Shown here piece by piece: positions 19,501 through 31,923 of a stretch of 64,000 bases of DNA. The stretch is taken from the NCBI RefSeq assembly GCF_037176765.1, contig NC_090024.1, positions 246,708,385 to 246,772,384 of the forward strand, given 5' to 3'. Origin of the DNA: Anolis sagrei. Its lineage: Eukaryota; Chordata; Lepidosauria; Squamata; Anolidae. The first letter of the stretch is position 1, and each line of letters opens with the position of its first letter. Position numbers and translations under genes: made by a program. The notes below the pieces were generated by a model. That model was not told where the DNA came from, ran no database searches, and was given only the letters and a program-made list of their open reading frames with translations.

Positions 19501-21238
19501 CTAGCAGTCCCCTGCCACGGCTTGCTGTGGCCCAATCTGTTGATCTGGAAAATCAAGTAATGAGAAAGTGCTGGTTTCTAATATATGTAATGTCTTTATG
19601 CTTGTGGGTAAACAGTGTTTCTTGATGTTTCTTTGACAGTGTTGACATAGAGATTGTCTGGTTTGCCTACTCAGGAACATGCCACATATGATTGTCCATC
19701 TTTAGGAGTCCCTTTCAAATCTATAATACATTATCTCTGTGTGTGTGAATCATATCTATCTATCTATACCTATGGCTGGATGACTCTCTGTCAGGAGGGC
19801 TTTGATTATGTTTTTTTGACTTGGTGAAGGGAGTTGGACTGGATGGCCTTAAGTATTTTCTGGGGTTCTGTGTGGGACGTTTGCCCCAGTTCTGTCATTC
19901 GTGGGGTTCATTCAGAATCATAGAATCCTAGAGTTGGAAGAGACCTCATGGACTATCATCCAGTCCAACCCCATTCTGCCAAGAAGCAGGAATATTGCAT
20001 TCAAATCACCCCTGACAGATGGCCATCCAGCCTCTGTTTAAAAGCTTCCAAAGAAGGAGCCTCCACCACACTCTGGGGCAGAGAGTTCCACTGCTGAACG
20101 GCTCTCACAGTCAGGAAGTTCTTCCTTGTGTTCAGATGGAATCTCCTCTCTTGTAGTTTGAGGCCATTGTTCCCTTGCGTCCTAGTCTCCAGGGAAGCAG
20201 AAAACAAGCTTGCTCCCTCCTCCCTGTGGCTTCCTCTCATGTATTTACACCTGGCCCTCATCATATCTCCTCTGAGCCTTCTCTTCTTCAGGCTAAACAT
20301 GCCCAGCTCCTTAAGCCGCTCCTCATAGGGCTTGTTCTCCAGACCCTTGATCTGCTCCCTCCTCCCTGTGGCTTCCTCTCACATATTTATACATGGCTCT
20401 CATGCCTCCTCTGAGCCTTCTCTTCTTCAGGCTAAACATGCCCAGCTCCTTAAGCCGCTCCTCATAGGGCTTGTTCTCCAGACCCTTGATCTGCTCCCTC
20501 CTCCCTGTGGCTTCCTCTCACATATTTATACATGGCTATCATGTCTCCTCTCAGCCTTCTCTTCTTCAGGCTAAACATGCCCAGCTCCTTAAGCCGCTCC
20601 TCATAGGGCTTGTTCTCCAGACCCTTGATCATTTTAGTCGCCCTCCTCTGGACACATTCCAGCTTGTCAATATCTCTCTTGAATTGTGGTGCCCAGAATT
20701 GGACACAATATTTCAGGTGTGGTCTAACCAAAGCGGAATAGAGCATGGGGAGCAGGACTTCCCTAGATCTAGACACTAGGCTCCTTTGGTCTTTGATTGT
20801 AGGTGAACTATAAATCCCAGTAACTACAACTCCCAAATGCCAAGGTCTATTTCCCCCAAACTCCATCTGTGTTCATATTTCGTGCCAAGTTTGGTCCAGA
20901 TCCATCATTCTTTGAGTCCACACTGCTTTCTGGATGTAGGTGAACTACAACTCCCAAACTCAAGGTCAATGCCTACCGAACACTGGTAGTATTTTCTCTT
21001 GGTTATGGGAGGCCTGTGTGCCAATTTCATCATTGATGGAGTTCAGAATGCTCTTTGATTGTAGGTGAACTATAAATCCCAGCAACTACAACTCCTAAAT
21101 GACAAAATCATAATTTTTGATTGATGGTCACTCCTTGGGTAGTGAGACGTTTTGTTGCCAAATTTGGTGTGATTTCGTTCATTGGTTCTTTTGTTTTTAA
21201 GGTACACATTATGCACAGAGAATTTTTATATAGATAGA
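19501..21238 (-). mobile_element. Helitron with both ends, carrying a nested CR1
   Basis: On the minus strand the element begins TCTATCTATATAAAAATTC at 21238 and ends GGCAGGGGACTGCTAG at 19501. It has the 3' hairpin region GGCCACAGCAAGCCGTGGC just inside. The flanks are A and T as expected for Helitrons. A CR1 at 19,918-20,793 is inserted in its middle. There is no Rep/helicase frame, so it is non-autonomous. Confidence 0.85.
19918..20793 (-). mobile_element. CR1 LINE with internal triplication
   Basis: Antisense CR1 from the RT C-terminus ([55 protein letters not shown]) to the tail. A 139-bp segment with the MFSLKKRR and MYKYVRG codons stands three times in tandem, with repeat starts near 20,212, 20,343 and 20,482. 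It lies within the Helitron at 19,501-21,238. Confidence 0.9.
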
Positions 21239-21461
21239 TACAATGTGCCTCCAAAAGAAAGCGTGTTGCATTCATATTTTCAAAAGTTACCTTGCAAAAA
21301 GCTTCTTGTTCAGTGTTTGTTGTCCGTCCTTTGGGCTGCAGACACAATCCAGCTTGGTGTCAGACCTACTCACCACACCGAGGTTCTCAGAGGTCGGAGT
21401 GTTGCAACGCGCTCGACGTGGGGCTGCCCTGTCCTTACTGGAGCAAGCTATAGGGAGCATT
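21239..21461 (+). repeat. Intron module copy 1 (direct repeat of 22,795-23,020)
   Basis: CTCCAAAAGAAAGCGTGTTG to TATAGGGAGCAT, duplicated at 22,795-23,020 with few changes. It also resembles the ZNF-A intron at 4.25-4.53 kb (TTGTTGTCC, TTTGGGCTG, GAGGTTC). It is probably an intron piece of the ZNF-B side. Confidence 0.75.
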
Positions 21462-22712
21462 TATTTATTTATCGTGTCATCAGCAACCATACCATTGTAT
21501 TGCAATTCTAACAGAGCAAAACAAACACACATATTAAAAAGGAAAAAAAAACACTCAGATTTTGCAAATTTGGTAGATGGTTAAATGTCCTTTGACCAGT
21601 ATCTGGCCACTTGGAGTGCCTCTGGTGTTGCTGCAAGAAGGTCCTCCCTTGTGCATCATGTGGCAGGGCTCAGGTTGCATTGCAGCAAGTGGTCAGTGGT
21701 TTGCTCTTCTCCGCACTCGCATGCCGAGGATTCCACCCTGTAGCCCCATTTCTGAAGGTTGGCTCTGCATCTCGTGGTGCCAAAACGCAGTCTGTTCAGC
21801 GCCTTCCAAGTCGCCCAGTCTTCTGAGTGCCCAGGGGGGAGTCTCTCATCTGGTATCACCCATGAATTGAGGTGCTGGGTTTGGGCCTGCCACTTTTGGA
21901 CTCTCGCTTGCTGGGGTGTTCCAGTGAGTGTCTCTGTAGATCTAAGAAAACTATGTCTTGATTTAAGTTGCTGGCGTGCTGGCTGATACCCAAACAGGGG
22001 ATGAGCTGGAGATGTCTCTGCCTTGGTCCTTTCACTATTGGCTGCTACTTCCCGGCGGATGTCAGGTGGTGCAATACCGGCTAAGCAGTGTAATTTCTCC
22101 AGTGGTGTAGGGCGCAGGCACCCCGTGATAGAGCGGCATGTCTCATTAAGAGCCACATCCACTGTTTTAGCGTGGTGAGATGTGTTCCCCACTGGGCATG
22201 CGTACTCAGCAGCATAGCGCAAGGGCAGATGTCTTCACTGTGTCTGGTTGTGATCCCCAGGTTGTGCCAGTCAACTTTCGTATGATATTGTTTCTAGCAC
22301 CCACTTTTTTCTTGATGTTCAGGCAGTGCTTCTTGTAGGTCAGAGCACGGTCCAGAGTGACTCCCAGGTATTTGGGTGCGCTGCTATGCTCCAGTGGGAT
22401 TCCTTCCTTCCCAGGTAATAATCCTCAGAGCTCAGGATGCTTGTCTGTTCTTGAGATGAAAGGCACATGTCTGTGTTTTAGATAGGTTGGGGATCAGCTG
22501 GTTTTCCCTGTAATAGGCAGTAAGAGCACCTAGAGCTTCGGAGAGCTTCTGTTCAACCATCTCAATGTTCCCTGCTTGAGCGGTAATGGCACGATCATCA
22601 GCATAGATGAAACTCTCTGTCCCTTCTGGCAGTGGCTGGTCATTTGTGTAGATGTCGAACATGGATGGAGCAAGCACGCTCCCCTGAGGCAGGCCGTTCT
22701 TCTGTTTCCGCT
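21462..22712 (-). mobile_element. Jockey-like LINE, RT to 3' end
   Basis: On the minus strand: MLAPSMFDIYTNDQPLPEG, SFIYADDRAITAQ, then MRYAAEYACPVGNTSH, DVALNETCRSITGCL, LAGIAPPDIRREVAAN, RCRANLQKWGYRV and CECGEEQTTDHLLQC. It ends with a 3' UTR and ACACGATAAATAAAT-like tail. At least two frame changes separate the RT and C-terminal frames, so it is inactive. The clade within the jockey group is unresolved. Confidence 0.85.
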
Positions 22713-22794
22713 AAACCAAGGTGTGGTGTATTAATGACAAGAGGGCCCTGTTTCCAGCTCTAGAGTGCAACAGATTCTAAGATTCTATAAGAAA

Positions 22795-23020
22795 TACAAT
22801 GTTCCTCCAAAAGAAAGCGTGTTGCATTGATATTTTCAAAAGTTACCTTGCAAAAAGCTGCTTGTTCAGTGTTTGTGATCCGTTCTTTGGGCTGGCGGAC
22901 ACAGTCCAGCTTGGTGCCAGACCTACTCACCACACCGAGGTTCTCAGAGGTCGGAGTGTTGCAATGCGCTCGATGTGGGGCTGACCTGTCCTTACTGGAG
23001 CAAACTATAGGGAGCATACA
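22795..23020 (+). repeat. Intron module copy 2
   Basis: Direct repeat of 21,239-21,461, ending in the same ATAGGGAGCAT word. It is followed at once by an L2-like LINE fragment. Confidence 0.75.
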
Positions 23021-23410
23021 ACGCCCCTATTGAAACAGCTTCATTGGCGGCCTATAAGTGGCCGAGCCAAATTTGGGGTGAGGTCATGACCTATAAAGCC
23101 CTAAATGGCCTCACCTATCTTTGCGATCGCATTTCCTTCTGTGAAGCGCAAACTTTAAGATCTTCCGGGGAGGCCCTCCTTTTGCTCCCACCACTGTCAC
23201 AGGCATGGTTGGTGGGGATGAGAGAGAGCGCCTTCTTGGTGGTGGCCCCCCGCCTCTGGAATGCCCTTCCTAGCAAAAATTGTTTTAATGTTTATTGTTA
23301 TTGCTTTAATTTTTTGTTTTGCTTTATGAGTTTTATTGTTGTATTTGTTATGCTGTGTTTTATTGGGGGCCTTGGCCTTTTGTAAGCCGCACCGAGTCTT
23401 TCGGGGTATA
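23021..23410 (+). mobile_element. L2-like LINE 3' end, diverged
   Basis: CTATTGAAACAGCTTCATTG (LLKQLHW), YKALNGLTYL-like, FLVVAPRLWNALP, then GTAAGCCGCACCGAGTC. The tail GGGGTATA continues beyond the inserted LTR as GTATAAATAAAG at 23,998. Confidence 0.75.
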
Positions 23411-23997
23411 TGTTGTGGTTCAGCAGCAACAGCATGATGGGAATGAGAGTGATGGGAATGTGAGTGCAGATGAGGGTGCTGATGTGGGCTCTCAGCAGCC
23501 TGTAGCTAGAGACAAGCCGCTGTTCTCACAAGAACGGAATGTAGCTGATAAGGCAATTGGTGGGGATCAAGGTCAAGCTGCCCGGGTGGTGAGACGGAGT
23601 TTACGAATTGCGGCCAAGTGTTGAGCTCATCCGTTGGTGGGAAAACTGCTTGTTAGCTGCCTGTTTGATGTTCGATGTTTTGATGTTTTACGTATAAGTA
23701 AACTGCCTTGGAGCTGGTTCTGTGTCAGTTCCAACGTTGCGAAATGGCTTGCGCTCTGGGCTTGGGGAAAGCCTGCTTCATGTTACCTCATGCTATTTCC
23801 TGGACTTTACTCTGCTTCTATGCTTCAAGTCTCCTGCTTTGATAAAAAGGGATTGTATTGGATTTTTACCCTGTACTACTGATCTTCTCACTGCTGATGA
23901 ACTGCTTTGTTTGAAAACCTCACAATAAACTTTCTACCTCACAATTTTGGCTGGTTTGTCAGAGATAGCAAGGTGAATCTTAGCCTGAGATACAACA
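23411..23997 (+). mobile_element. Solo LTR (family A-like) with 5-bp TSD
   Basis: Starts TGTTGTGGTTCAGC and ends GAGATACAACA. The 5-bp target duplication GTATA is exact (23,406-23,410 and 23,998-24,002), inside an L2-like 3' tail. An AATAAA lies near 23,924. Gypsy/ERV-type solo LTR, age moderate. Confidence 0.8.
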
Positions 23998-24002
23998 GTA
24001 TA

Positions 24003-24009
24003 AATAAAG

Positions 24010-24046
<37 letters not shown>

Positions 24047-24047
24047 G
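24003..24047. repeat. (AAT)n microsatellite
   Basis: About 11 AAT units at the end of the L2-like tail. Confidence 0.95.
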
Positions 24048-24089
24048 ACAGGCCCCATCCCTCCCCTCCTTTCGTAAGAGCTTGAAGAC

Positions 24090-24511
24090 CTGGTGATTCC
24101 AACAAGCCTTTGAGAATGACCAGTTCTATGTCAAAGTTTAATGAAGTTTTGTAATATGTTTCAAATGTAATTCATGTATTGCCAATATGGATGGATGCCA
24201 CATAGAGTGTAATGCTGTTCTGAATTGTTTACCTTTCAGGCTGTGATTGAGTAGTCATGAGATAAGCTCTCTGCTGAGTTGTGTGAGAAATTTAGGGAGT
24301 TAACCGTTTGCAGCAGAAGAGCCAAGCAGCTGTAAGAACGGTTTTGACTGTAGTTTCCTGTGTGTTTTTTGTCATGCTTGGACACTCGCTGTAGATGAAC
24401 GTGCTTTTGCTCCATGCTTAGTAAACTTGAATTTGCTTGTAACGTGATGTCTCCAGAGTCCATGATTTTCAGAGCCTGGCAGAGCTTCTGTGGAAGGCTA
24501 TTCAGCCTGAC
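24090..24511 (+). mobile_element. LTR-like fossil, family C
   Basis: Matches the flanks of the hAT at 10.25-10.99 kb in order and ends TTCAGCCTGACA. The left end is not well defined. Old fossil. Confidence 0.4.
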
Positions 24512-24580
24512 ATTCTAGCCCAGCCCCAAACATTGTGGAATATGGCCTTCTACTTCCTACCTATTACCCAAGTCATTCAT

Positions 24581-24803
24581 AGAGTCATAGAATCAAAGAG
24601 TTGGAAGAGACCTCATGGGCCATCCAGTCCAACCCCCTGTCAAGAAGCAGGAATATTGCATTCAAATCACCCCTGACAGATGGCCATCCAGCCTCTGCTT
24701 AAAAGCTTCCAAAGAAGGAGCCTCCACCACACTCCGGGGCAGAGAGTTCCACTGCTGAACGGCTCTCACAGTCAGGAAGTTCTTCCTCATGTTCAGATGG
24801 AAC
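24581..24803 (-). mobile_element. CR1 LINE 3' end
   Basis: Antisense tail ATAGAGTCATAGAATCAAAG and the [15 protein letters not shown] end of ORF2, to the [10 protein letters not shown] region. Confidence 0.9.
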
Positions 24804-24845
24804 ATTCGCTCGAATAGGCCCTGGAAATGAACAGCCATTACTTAC

Positions 24846-25850
24846 TTACTTAGGCAATCCCTTGTTGTCCGTTTAGGATTGTCTTCCAAGAGCGGTGTCC
24901 TGGCGGTGGGTCCGTAGGTGACTGTGGAGCCCTATTCTTGACCCACATGTTCTCCCGCAGTGAAGGCATCCATTTCCAAGTGGAAGGCGGTCCCAGTTAG
25001 GATTGGCTTGAAGCGCCTTCCTCTTGGCATGTTTCTCTCTTTTGCCCTCCTTTCACCCTCCATTCTACAGCACTGCTGGTCACAGCTGACCTCCAAGTGG
25101 CATGCTCAAGGGCTTCCCAGTTCTCGGTGTCTGTGCCAGAGTTTTTAAGGTTGGCTTTGAGGCCATCTTTCAATCTCTTTTCCTGTCCACCAACATTCTG
25201 TTTTCCATTCTTGAGTTCGGAGTAGAGCAACTGCTTTGGGAGATGGTGGTCAGGCATCTGGACAACTTGGCTGGTTCAGTGGAGTTCATAGCAGAGGATC
25301 ATCGCTTCAGTGCTGGTGGTCTTTGCTTCTTCCAGCACGCTGACATTTGTCCGCTTCTCTTCCCAAGAGATTTGCAGAATTTTCCGGAGGCAACGCTGAT
25401 GGAATCATTCTAAGAGTTGCATGTGATGTCTGTAGACAGTCCACGTTTCGCAGACGTATAGCAGGGTTGGGAGGACAATAGCTTTATAAACAAGCACCTT
25501 GGTCTCCCTACTACGGATGTCCCTGTCCTCAAACACTCTCTGCTTCGTTTGGAAAAAAGCTGCACTCGCAGAGCTCATGTAGTGTTGTATTTTGGTGTCA
25601 AAGTTGACTTTTGTGGAAAGGTGGCTTCCAAGGGAGCGGAAATAGTCAACATTTTCTAATGTTACACCATTAAGCTATATTTCTGGCATTGGAGAGGGAT
25701 TGGCCAGTGACTCCTGGAAGAGCACTTTGGTTTTCTTGATATTTAGTGAGAGGCCGAGCTTCTCGTCTGCTTCTGCAAAGAGTAGCTTGTAGGTCTTCTG
25801 AATGCGCACAGATGATGTTGTCATCAGCATATTGGAGTTCTATAGTTGCC
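24846..25850 (-). mobile_element. Non-LTR reverse transcriptase remnant, clade unresolved
   Basis: On the minus strand the end of an RT with a QYADD-like box is seen near 25.83 kb (TIELQYADD). The C-terminal part includes MPDHHLPKQLLYSELKNGKQ, DGLKANLKNSG and TENWEALEHATWRSAV at 25.26-25.0 kb. Several stops and frame changes interrupt it. The shape (short PKQLLYGEL-type tail) resembles LINE C-termini common in reptile genomes, but I could not assign the clade. Confidence 0.65.
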
Positions 25851-25924
25851 TGCTATAGCACTGCACTTAATTTCCCAGGCCCCCTAGAAATTTTGAGCTT
25901 GCCTTGGCCCAGCCTTTTAAATTG

Positions 25925-26105
25925 CCTTATACATCCTAGGAAAGAACTCCAAGAAAGAAGATTCAACCTGGACATGAGGAAGAACTTCCTGACTGTGAGA
26001 GCTGTTCAGCAGTGGAACTCTCTGCCCCAGAGGAAGTGTGGTGGAGGCTCCTTCTTTGGAAGCTTTGAAACAGAGGCTGGATGGCCATCTGTCAGGGGTG
26101 ATTTG
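25925..26105 (+). mobile_element. CR1 fragment
   Basis: CATCCTAGGAAAGAACTCC, then [17 protein letters not shown] and GCCATCTGTCAGGGGTGATT. The usual CR1 tail is replaced by an L2-like tail at 26,106. Confidence 0.85.
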
Positions 26106-26285
26106 ACAGGCAGGATTACTTTTAATATATATGTGTTACTGTGACAATTTTATGCTTCTGTTGTTCTGTTAATTTTATGTTTATGTTGTTTACTTTGTAT
26201 GTATTGATGATGTTCCTTGGAATCCACTCTGAGTCCCCTCGAGGAGATAGAGCGGTATATAAATAAAGTTTTGTTGTTGTTGGAG
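26106..26285 (+). mobile_element. L2-like LINE 3' tail
   Basis: CACTCTGAGTCCCCTCGAGG, GCGGTATATAAATAAAG and (TTG)n. Only the 3' UTR is present, joined to CR1. Confidence 0.75.
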
Positions 26286-26299
26286 TGGCAGTTTTAGGC

Positions 26300-26390
26300 A
26301 TAAATCATTAAGCCTTGGGGTTCCTCCTACCAGGGAAACAGTTTCTTAACAGTTGTTATAAAAACAACAGTGATTATCGCATCCTGCACT
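26300..26390 (+). repeat. ZNF-B intron module, left of the hAT insertion
   Basis: CAGGGAAACAGTTTCTTAAC and GTGATTATCGCATCCTGCACT align to 4.57-4.65 kb of the ZNF-A intron. It continues at 28,218 (CCTGCACTCTCCCTTGTTCC) after the hAT insertion. Confidence 0.7.
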
Positions 26391-26542
26391 CAGGGCCAGC
26401 CCAGGTAATTTTCAAGTGTAGACAAACAGTATTTTGGCGCCCCACCCCAAAAAACTGAAAAATAAAAGGTCGAGATTCCACCTAAGGAAGAGCAGTTAGA
26501 CAGCAGAATATGCTGCTGCCTTGGAAGGGCACCTCTAGAGCA

Positions 26543-26700
26543 GGCCTGGGCCAACTTAAGCCCTCCAAGTGTTTTGGACTTCAACTCCCAGCACTCCTTA
26601 CAGCCTCAGGCCCCTTCCTTTTCCCCCTCAGCCGCTTAAGGAATTCTGGGAGTTGAAGTCCAAAACACCCGAAGGAGGACCCAACTTGACCCAAGCCTGC
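26543..26700. mobile_element. Foldback hAT-type MITE
   Basis: CAGGCCTGGGCCAAC and GACCCAAGCCTG form the ends. The interior GTTTTGGACTTCAACTCCCA pairs with TGGGAGTTGAAGTCCAAAAC, so nearly the whole element folds on itself. Confidence 0.8.
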
Positions 26701-27089
26701 CTTAACGGGTCCATGGAGAAGGCAGAAGAGAGAATCAGAGGCTCTCTAGAGCTGGAAGACTGAAAAGATAGGGGGTCCTTGCAAGGCCCAAAAGTCCCTC
26801 CTCCCTCTTTCCTCTCTGAAGAGAGAATCCTTGCAAGGAAGGCCCGGACCTGTTGGTGGGTGTGCTGGGTTCCAGGGCACTGAATGGGAGATGGAGCGAG
26901 TAGGAGGGTGAGGCGGGCACGCTGTCCTGCTGACCCTGGCCGTGGCCAGTTCCTTGCTGTCCTTCCTCCGGAGGTGCCACAGTTGGCCTGGCTGCTGGCG
27001 CTGAGGCAATGCTCCCGCCACGGCTCCGGAGCCGGGGAAGGCAGCGGGTCCGCCTTGGACTCCTCAGAGTTGCTCCAGTGCCAGAAGAG

Positions 27090-27840
27090 CCTCCCCAGGT
27101 GGTGCAAGCGTGCTTTCTGGTTACATCCCGTATAGACTACTGCAACGCTCTCTACGTGGGGTTGCCTCTGAAGATGGCTCGGAAGCTTCAATTGGTCCAA
27201 CGATCGGCAGCCAGGTTGTTAACAGGAGCGGCACTCAGGGAGCACACCACTCCTCTGTTGCGCCAGCTCCACTGGCTGCCAATTTGCTGCCGGGCACAAT
27301 TCAAAGTGTTGGCGTTGGCCTTTAAAGCCCTAAACGGTTCCGGCCCAGCCTATCTGTCCGAACGCATCTCCTCCTATGAACCAGTTAGGACGTTAAGATC
27401 GTCTGGGGAGGCCCTGCTCTCGGTCCCGCCAGATTCACAAGCACGCCTGGCGGGGACGAGAGACAGGGCCTTCTCAGTGGTGGCCCCTTGGCTGTGGAAC
27501 GCCCTTCCTACAGACATTAGATCAGCCCCCTCCTTATTGACATTCAGGAAGAGAGTGAAGACCTGGCTCTTCGAACAGGCTTTCAGCTAAGCAGTGCAAT
27601 TGATTGATTACTGGATTAATAGACAACGAGATCGGATGCTGATTCTATTGATGAGACGTGATGGATTGTTGCTTTCCTGTATTGTTGTATTGATGTCCTG
27701 ATGTTAACTAATTGATATTACTGTTTTAAATGTCTAATGATTTTGTACTGTATTGTTGATACTGGTTGTTAACCGCTCTGAGTCGCCGTTGGCTGAGAAG
27801 AGCGGTATACAAGTGAAGCAAATAAAATAAATAAATAAAT
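27090..27840 (+). mobile_element. L2-like LINE 3' end, young
   Basis: An open frame TSRIDYCNALYVGLPLKMAR, RSAARLLTGAALREHTTPLL, LHWLPICCRAQFKV, LSVPPDSQARLAGTRDRAF, KTWLFEQAF is followed by a 3' UTR with ACCGCTCTGAGTCGCC and an (AAAT)n tail. It is nested in the hAT at 26,391-28,217. Confidence 0.9.
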
Positions 27841-28011
27841 TCTCCATGGTGAGACCCTCAGAGAGAGGGACGAAGAAGGCGATGCTACTGCTCAGAGGGC
27901 AGCTTCATCCCTTGCGTGCGTGAGGCAGCGGTTACAGAGGGAGGGGGGAGGGAGAACAGCCAGGTGGTCTGTGGCACATGCAAAGGCCCATCCCTCCCTC
28001 CGCCCTGCCCC

Positions 28012-28145
28012 CGGGCATATTGAGTATCCATGCCAAGTTTGGTCCAGATCCACCATTGCATGAGTCCACAGTGCTCTCTGGATATAGGTGAACTACAACT
28101 GCCAAACTCGTCAATGTCCATCAAACCCTTCCATATGCCCAAATG
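28012..28145 (-). mobile_element. Helitron/hAT core fragment
   Basis: Reverse complement of the core: CCAAGTTTGGTCCAGATCC, GTGCTCTCTGGATATAGG. Nested in the hAT element. Confidence 0.7.
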
Positions 28146-28225
28146 CCTCAAGAGCACCCCTTGGGGATTTGCACTATACGCAGATGCATAATTTGCCTAT
28201 TTCATCAGCCGCCCCTGCCTGCACT

Positions 28226-28529
28226 CTCCCTTGTTCCTTCTCACCATGAAGGCTTCATTTTAGCACCCCAGAAACCCAACACCTTTGTTGACTTCTGTGT
28301 GTGCCCTTGAGACCTTTCATACCTGCATTTCTTGGTATTCACATCAACATCACCCATGGAGGGAAACGTTTTGGAGTGCAGTGCCACTATTCCTCCTCTT
28401 ATTCCTTCTCCTCACTAGGATAGAATGACGCTACCATTTTAGCGGCCCAGAAACAAAACACTTTTGTTGTCTTCCCTTTGTTGTGTGCCCTTGAGACTCT
28501 TCGCATCTGCATTTCTTGGTATTCACATT
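28226..28529 (+). repeat. ZNF-B intron module, two tandem copies
   Basis: 28,226-28,345 and 28,395-28,529 each match 4.64-4.76 kb of ZNF-A (CTTGTTCCTTCTCAC, AACACCTTTGTTG, TGCATTTCTTGGTATTCACA). The unit was duplicated in the ZNF-B intron only. Confidence 0.7.
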
Positions 28530-28537
28530 TTCAACAT

Positions 28538-29266
28538 CAGGGGTTCTCAACCTTCCTAATGCCGTGACCCCTTAATAGAGTCCCTCATGTTGTGGTGACC
28601 CCCAACCATAATACTGTTTTCGTTGCTACTTCATAACAGTCCTTTTACTACTGTTATAAATCATAATGTAAATATCTGATATGCAGGATGCATTTTCATT
28701 CACTGGGCCAAACTGGGCACAAATACCCAAGACGCCCAAATGTGAATGCAAGTGGGGTTGGGGAGGATTGATTTTGTAATTTGGGAGTTGTAGTTGCTGG
28801 GATTTATAGTTCACTTGTAATCAAAGAGCATTCTGAACTCCACCAGCGATGGATTTGAACCAAACTTGGCTCCCATGACCAATGGAAAACACTGGAAGGG
28901 TTTGATGGACATTGACCTTGAGTTTGGGAGTTGTAGTTCGCCTATATCCAGAGAGCACTGTGGACTCATGCAATGGTGGATCTGGACCAAACTTGGCATG
29001 GAGACTCAATATGTCCAAATGTGAAGACTGGTGGAGTCTGGGGAAAATAGATCTTGACATTTGGGAGTTGTAGTTGCTGGGATTTATAGTTCATTACAAT
29101 CAGAGAACATTCTGAACTCCACCAACAATAGAATTGGCTCAAACTTCCCACATGGAATCCCCATGACCATCAGAAAATACTGTGTTTTCTTATGGTCTTT
29201 GGCGACCCCTCTCACACCCTCTCGTGATCCCCTCAGGGGTCCCGACCCCCAGGTTGAGAAACACTG
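28538..29266 (+). mobile_element. Non-autonomous hAT element in ZNF-B intron, perfect TSD
   Basis: Ends CAGGGGTTCTCAACCTTCC and AGGTTGAGAAACACTG. The target duplication TTCAACAT is exact (28,530-28,537 and 29,267-29,274). Same family as 10,248-10,986, with the same core interior. It sits 87 bp before the ZNF-B splice acceptor; ZNF-A lacks it at the same place, so it is younger than their split. Confidence 0.92.
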
Positions 29267-29353
29267 TTCAACATGATCCATGAGGGGGAAAGGGAGAGAA
29301 TCAAAAGTTTTTGGCTTTCATCCCTGATCTTTTATTTCTTCTTTCTCTACCAG

Positions 29354-30799
<1,446 letters not shown>

Positions 30800-30800
<1 letters not shown>

Positions 30801-31069
30801 TATATTTTAAAGGTTTGGACAATCTGACTTGATTTATAAACAATTGTAATCCACAAATTAACATGCAGATGAACTGTACATGTTACCAAAACATAAAATA
30901 AGTTTAAAGTATAAACTTTATTACTTGATTTAATTATTAATAAAAGGAAGATGTAACTGCATGAAAACTGCACAGCCAATGAAATATCAAATGTCATGGA
31001 TTTAATAATTAATATAGGTGAAGACGGCTGTACACGTGTACAACTATACACTTTTAAAGATTGCAATAA
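30800..31069. other. AT-rich 3' flank of ZNF-B
   Basis: AT-rich, unrecognised. ATTAAA/AATAAA words near 30.94 and 31.06 kb could serve for polyadenylation, but this is not proven. Confidence 0.35.
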
Positions 31070-31132
31070 ACAGTAAATTTCCAGGTTCTTGTGGGTTTTT
31101 TCGGGCTATGGAGCCATGTTCTAGAGGCATTT

Positions 31133-31180
31133 CTCCTGACGTTTCGCCTGCATCTATGGCAAGCATCCTCAGAGGTTGAG
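31133..31180 (-). ncRNA. Hammerhead-like ribozyme core, left arm of PLE
   Basis: The minus strand repeats the motif described for 31,931-31,980: CTGAGGA, a 6-bp stem II, GAAAC, GTC. Confidence 0.5.
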
Positions 31181-31923
31181 AAGGTCTGTTGGAAGTAGGA
31201 AAAATGGGTTTATATATCTGTGGAATGGCTGGGGTGGGGCAAGGAGCTCTTCCCTGCTGCAGTTAGGTGTAAATGTTTAGCTGATCACCTTCATTAGCAT
31301 TTGAAGGCCTGCCTGAGTCTGGGAAAATCTGTTGCTGGGAGGTGTTAATCTGTGCCTGGTTTTTTCCTCTCTGTTGTTTAGCTGTTATAATTTTAGAGTT
31401 TTTTAATACTGGTAGCCAGATTTTGTTCATTTTCATGGTCTCTTCCTTTCTGTTGAAATTGTCCACATGCTTGTGGATTTCAATGGCTTCTCTGTGTAGT
31501 CTGACATGGTGGTTGTTGGTGTGGTCCAGCATTTCTGTGTTCTCAAATAATATGCTGTGTCCAGGCTGGTTCATCAGGTGCTCTGCTATGTCTGACTTCT
31601 CTGGTTGAAGTAGTCTGCAGTGCCTTTCATGTTCCTTGATGCGTGTCTGGGCAATGCTGCGTTTGGTGGTCCCTATGTAAATGAACAAAATCTGCCTACC
31701 AGTATTAAAAAACTCTAAAATTATAACAGCTAAACAACAGAGAGAAAAAACCAGGCACAGATTAACACCTCCCAGCAACAGATTTTCCCAGGCTCAGGCA
31801 GGCCTTCAAATGCTAATGAAGGTGATCAGCTAAACATTCACACCTAACTGCAGCAGAGAAGAGTCCTTTGTCCCACCCCAGCCATTCCACAGATATATAA
31901 ACCCATTTTTCCTACTTCCAACA

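Larger units (their letters stand above)
26391..28217 (+). mobile_element. Large non-autonomous hAT element with nested insertions
   Basis: The left end CAGGGCCAGCCCAGG and right end CAGCCGCCCCTG are imperfect inverted repeats. The 8-bp target duplication CCTGCACT is exact (26,383-26,390 and 28,218-28,225). Near the ends are words typical of a Charlie-like hAT (GTAGACAAACAGTATTTTGG, CTAATTTGCC-like). The interior holds a MITE (26,543-26,700), a GC-rich block (26.84-27.09 kb), an L2-like LINE and a Helitron-core fragment. No transposase frame is seen. Confidence 0.8.

Noticed and set aside
26628-27200. 190-codon minus-strand frame in the hAT element
   Set aside because: It crosses the boundary of a MITE, a GC-rich block and an L2-like LINE, so it cannot be one ancestral gene.
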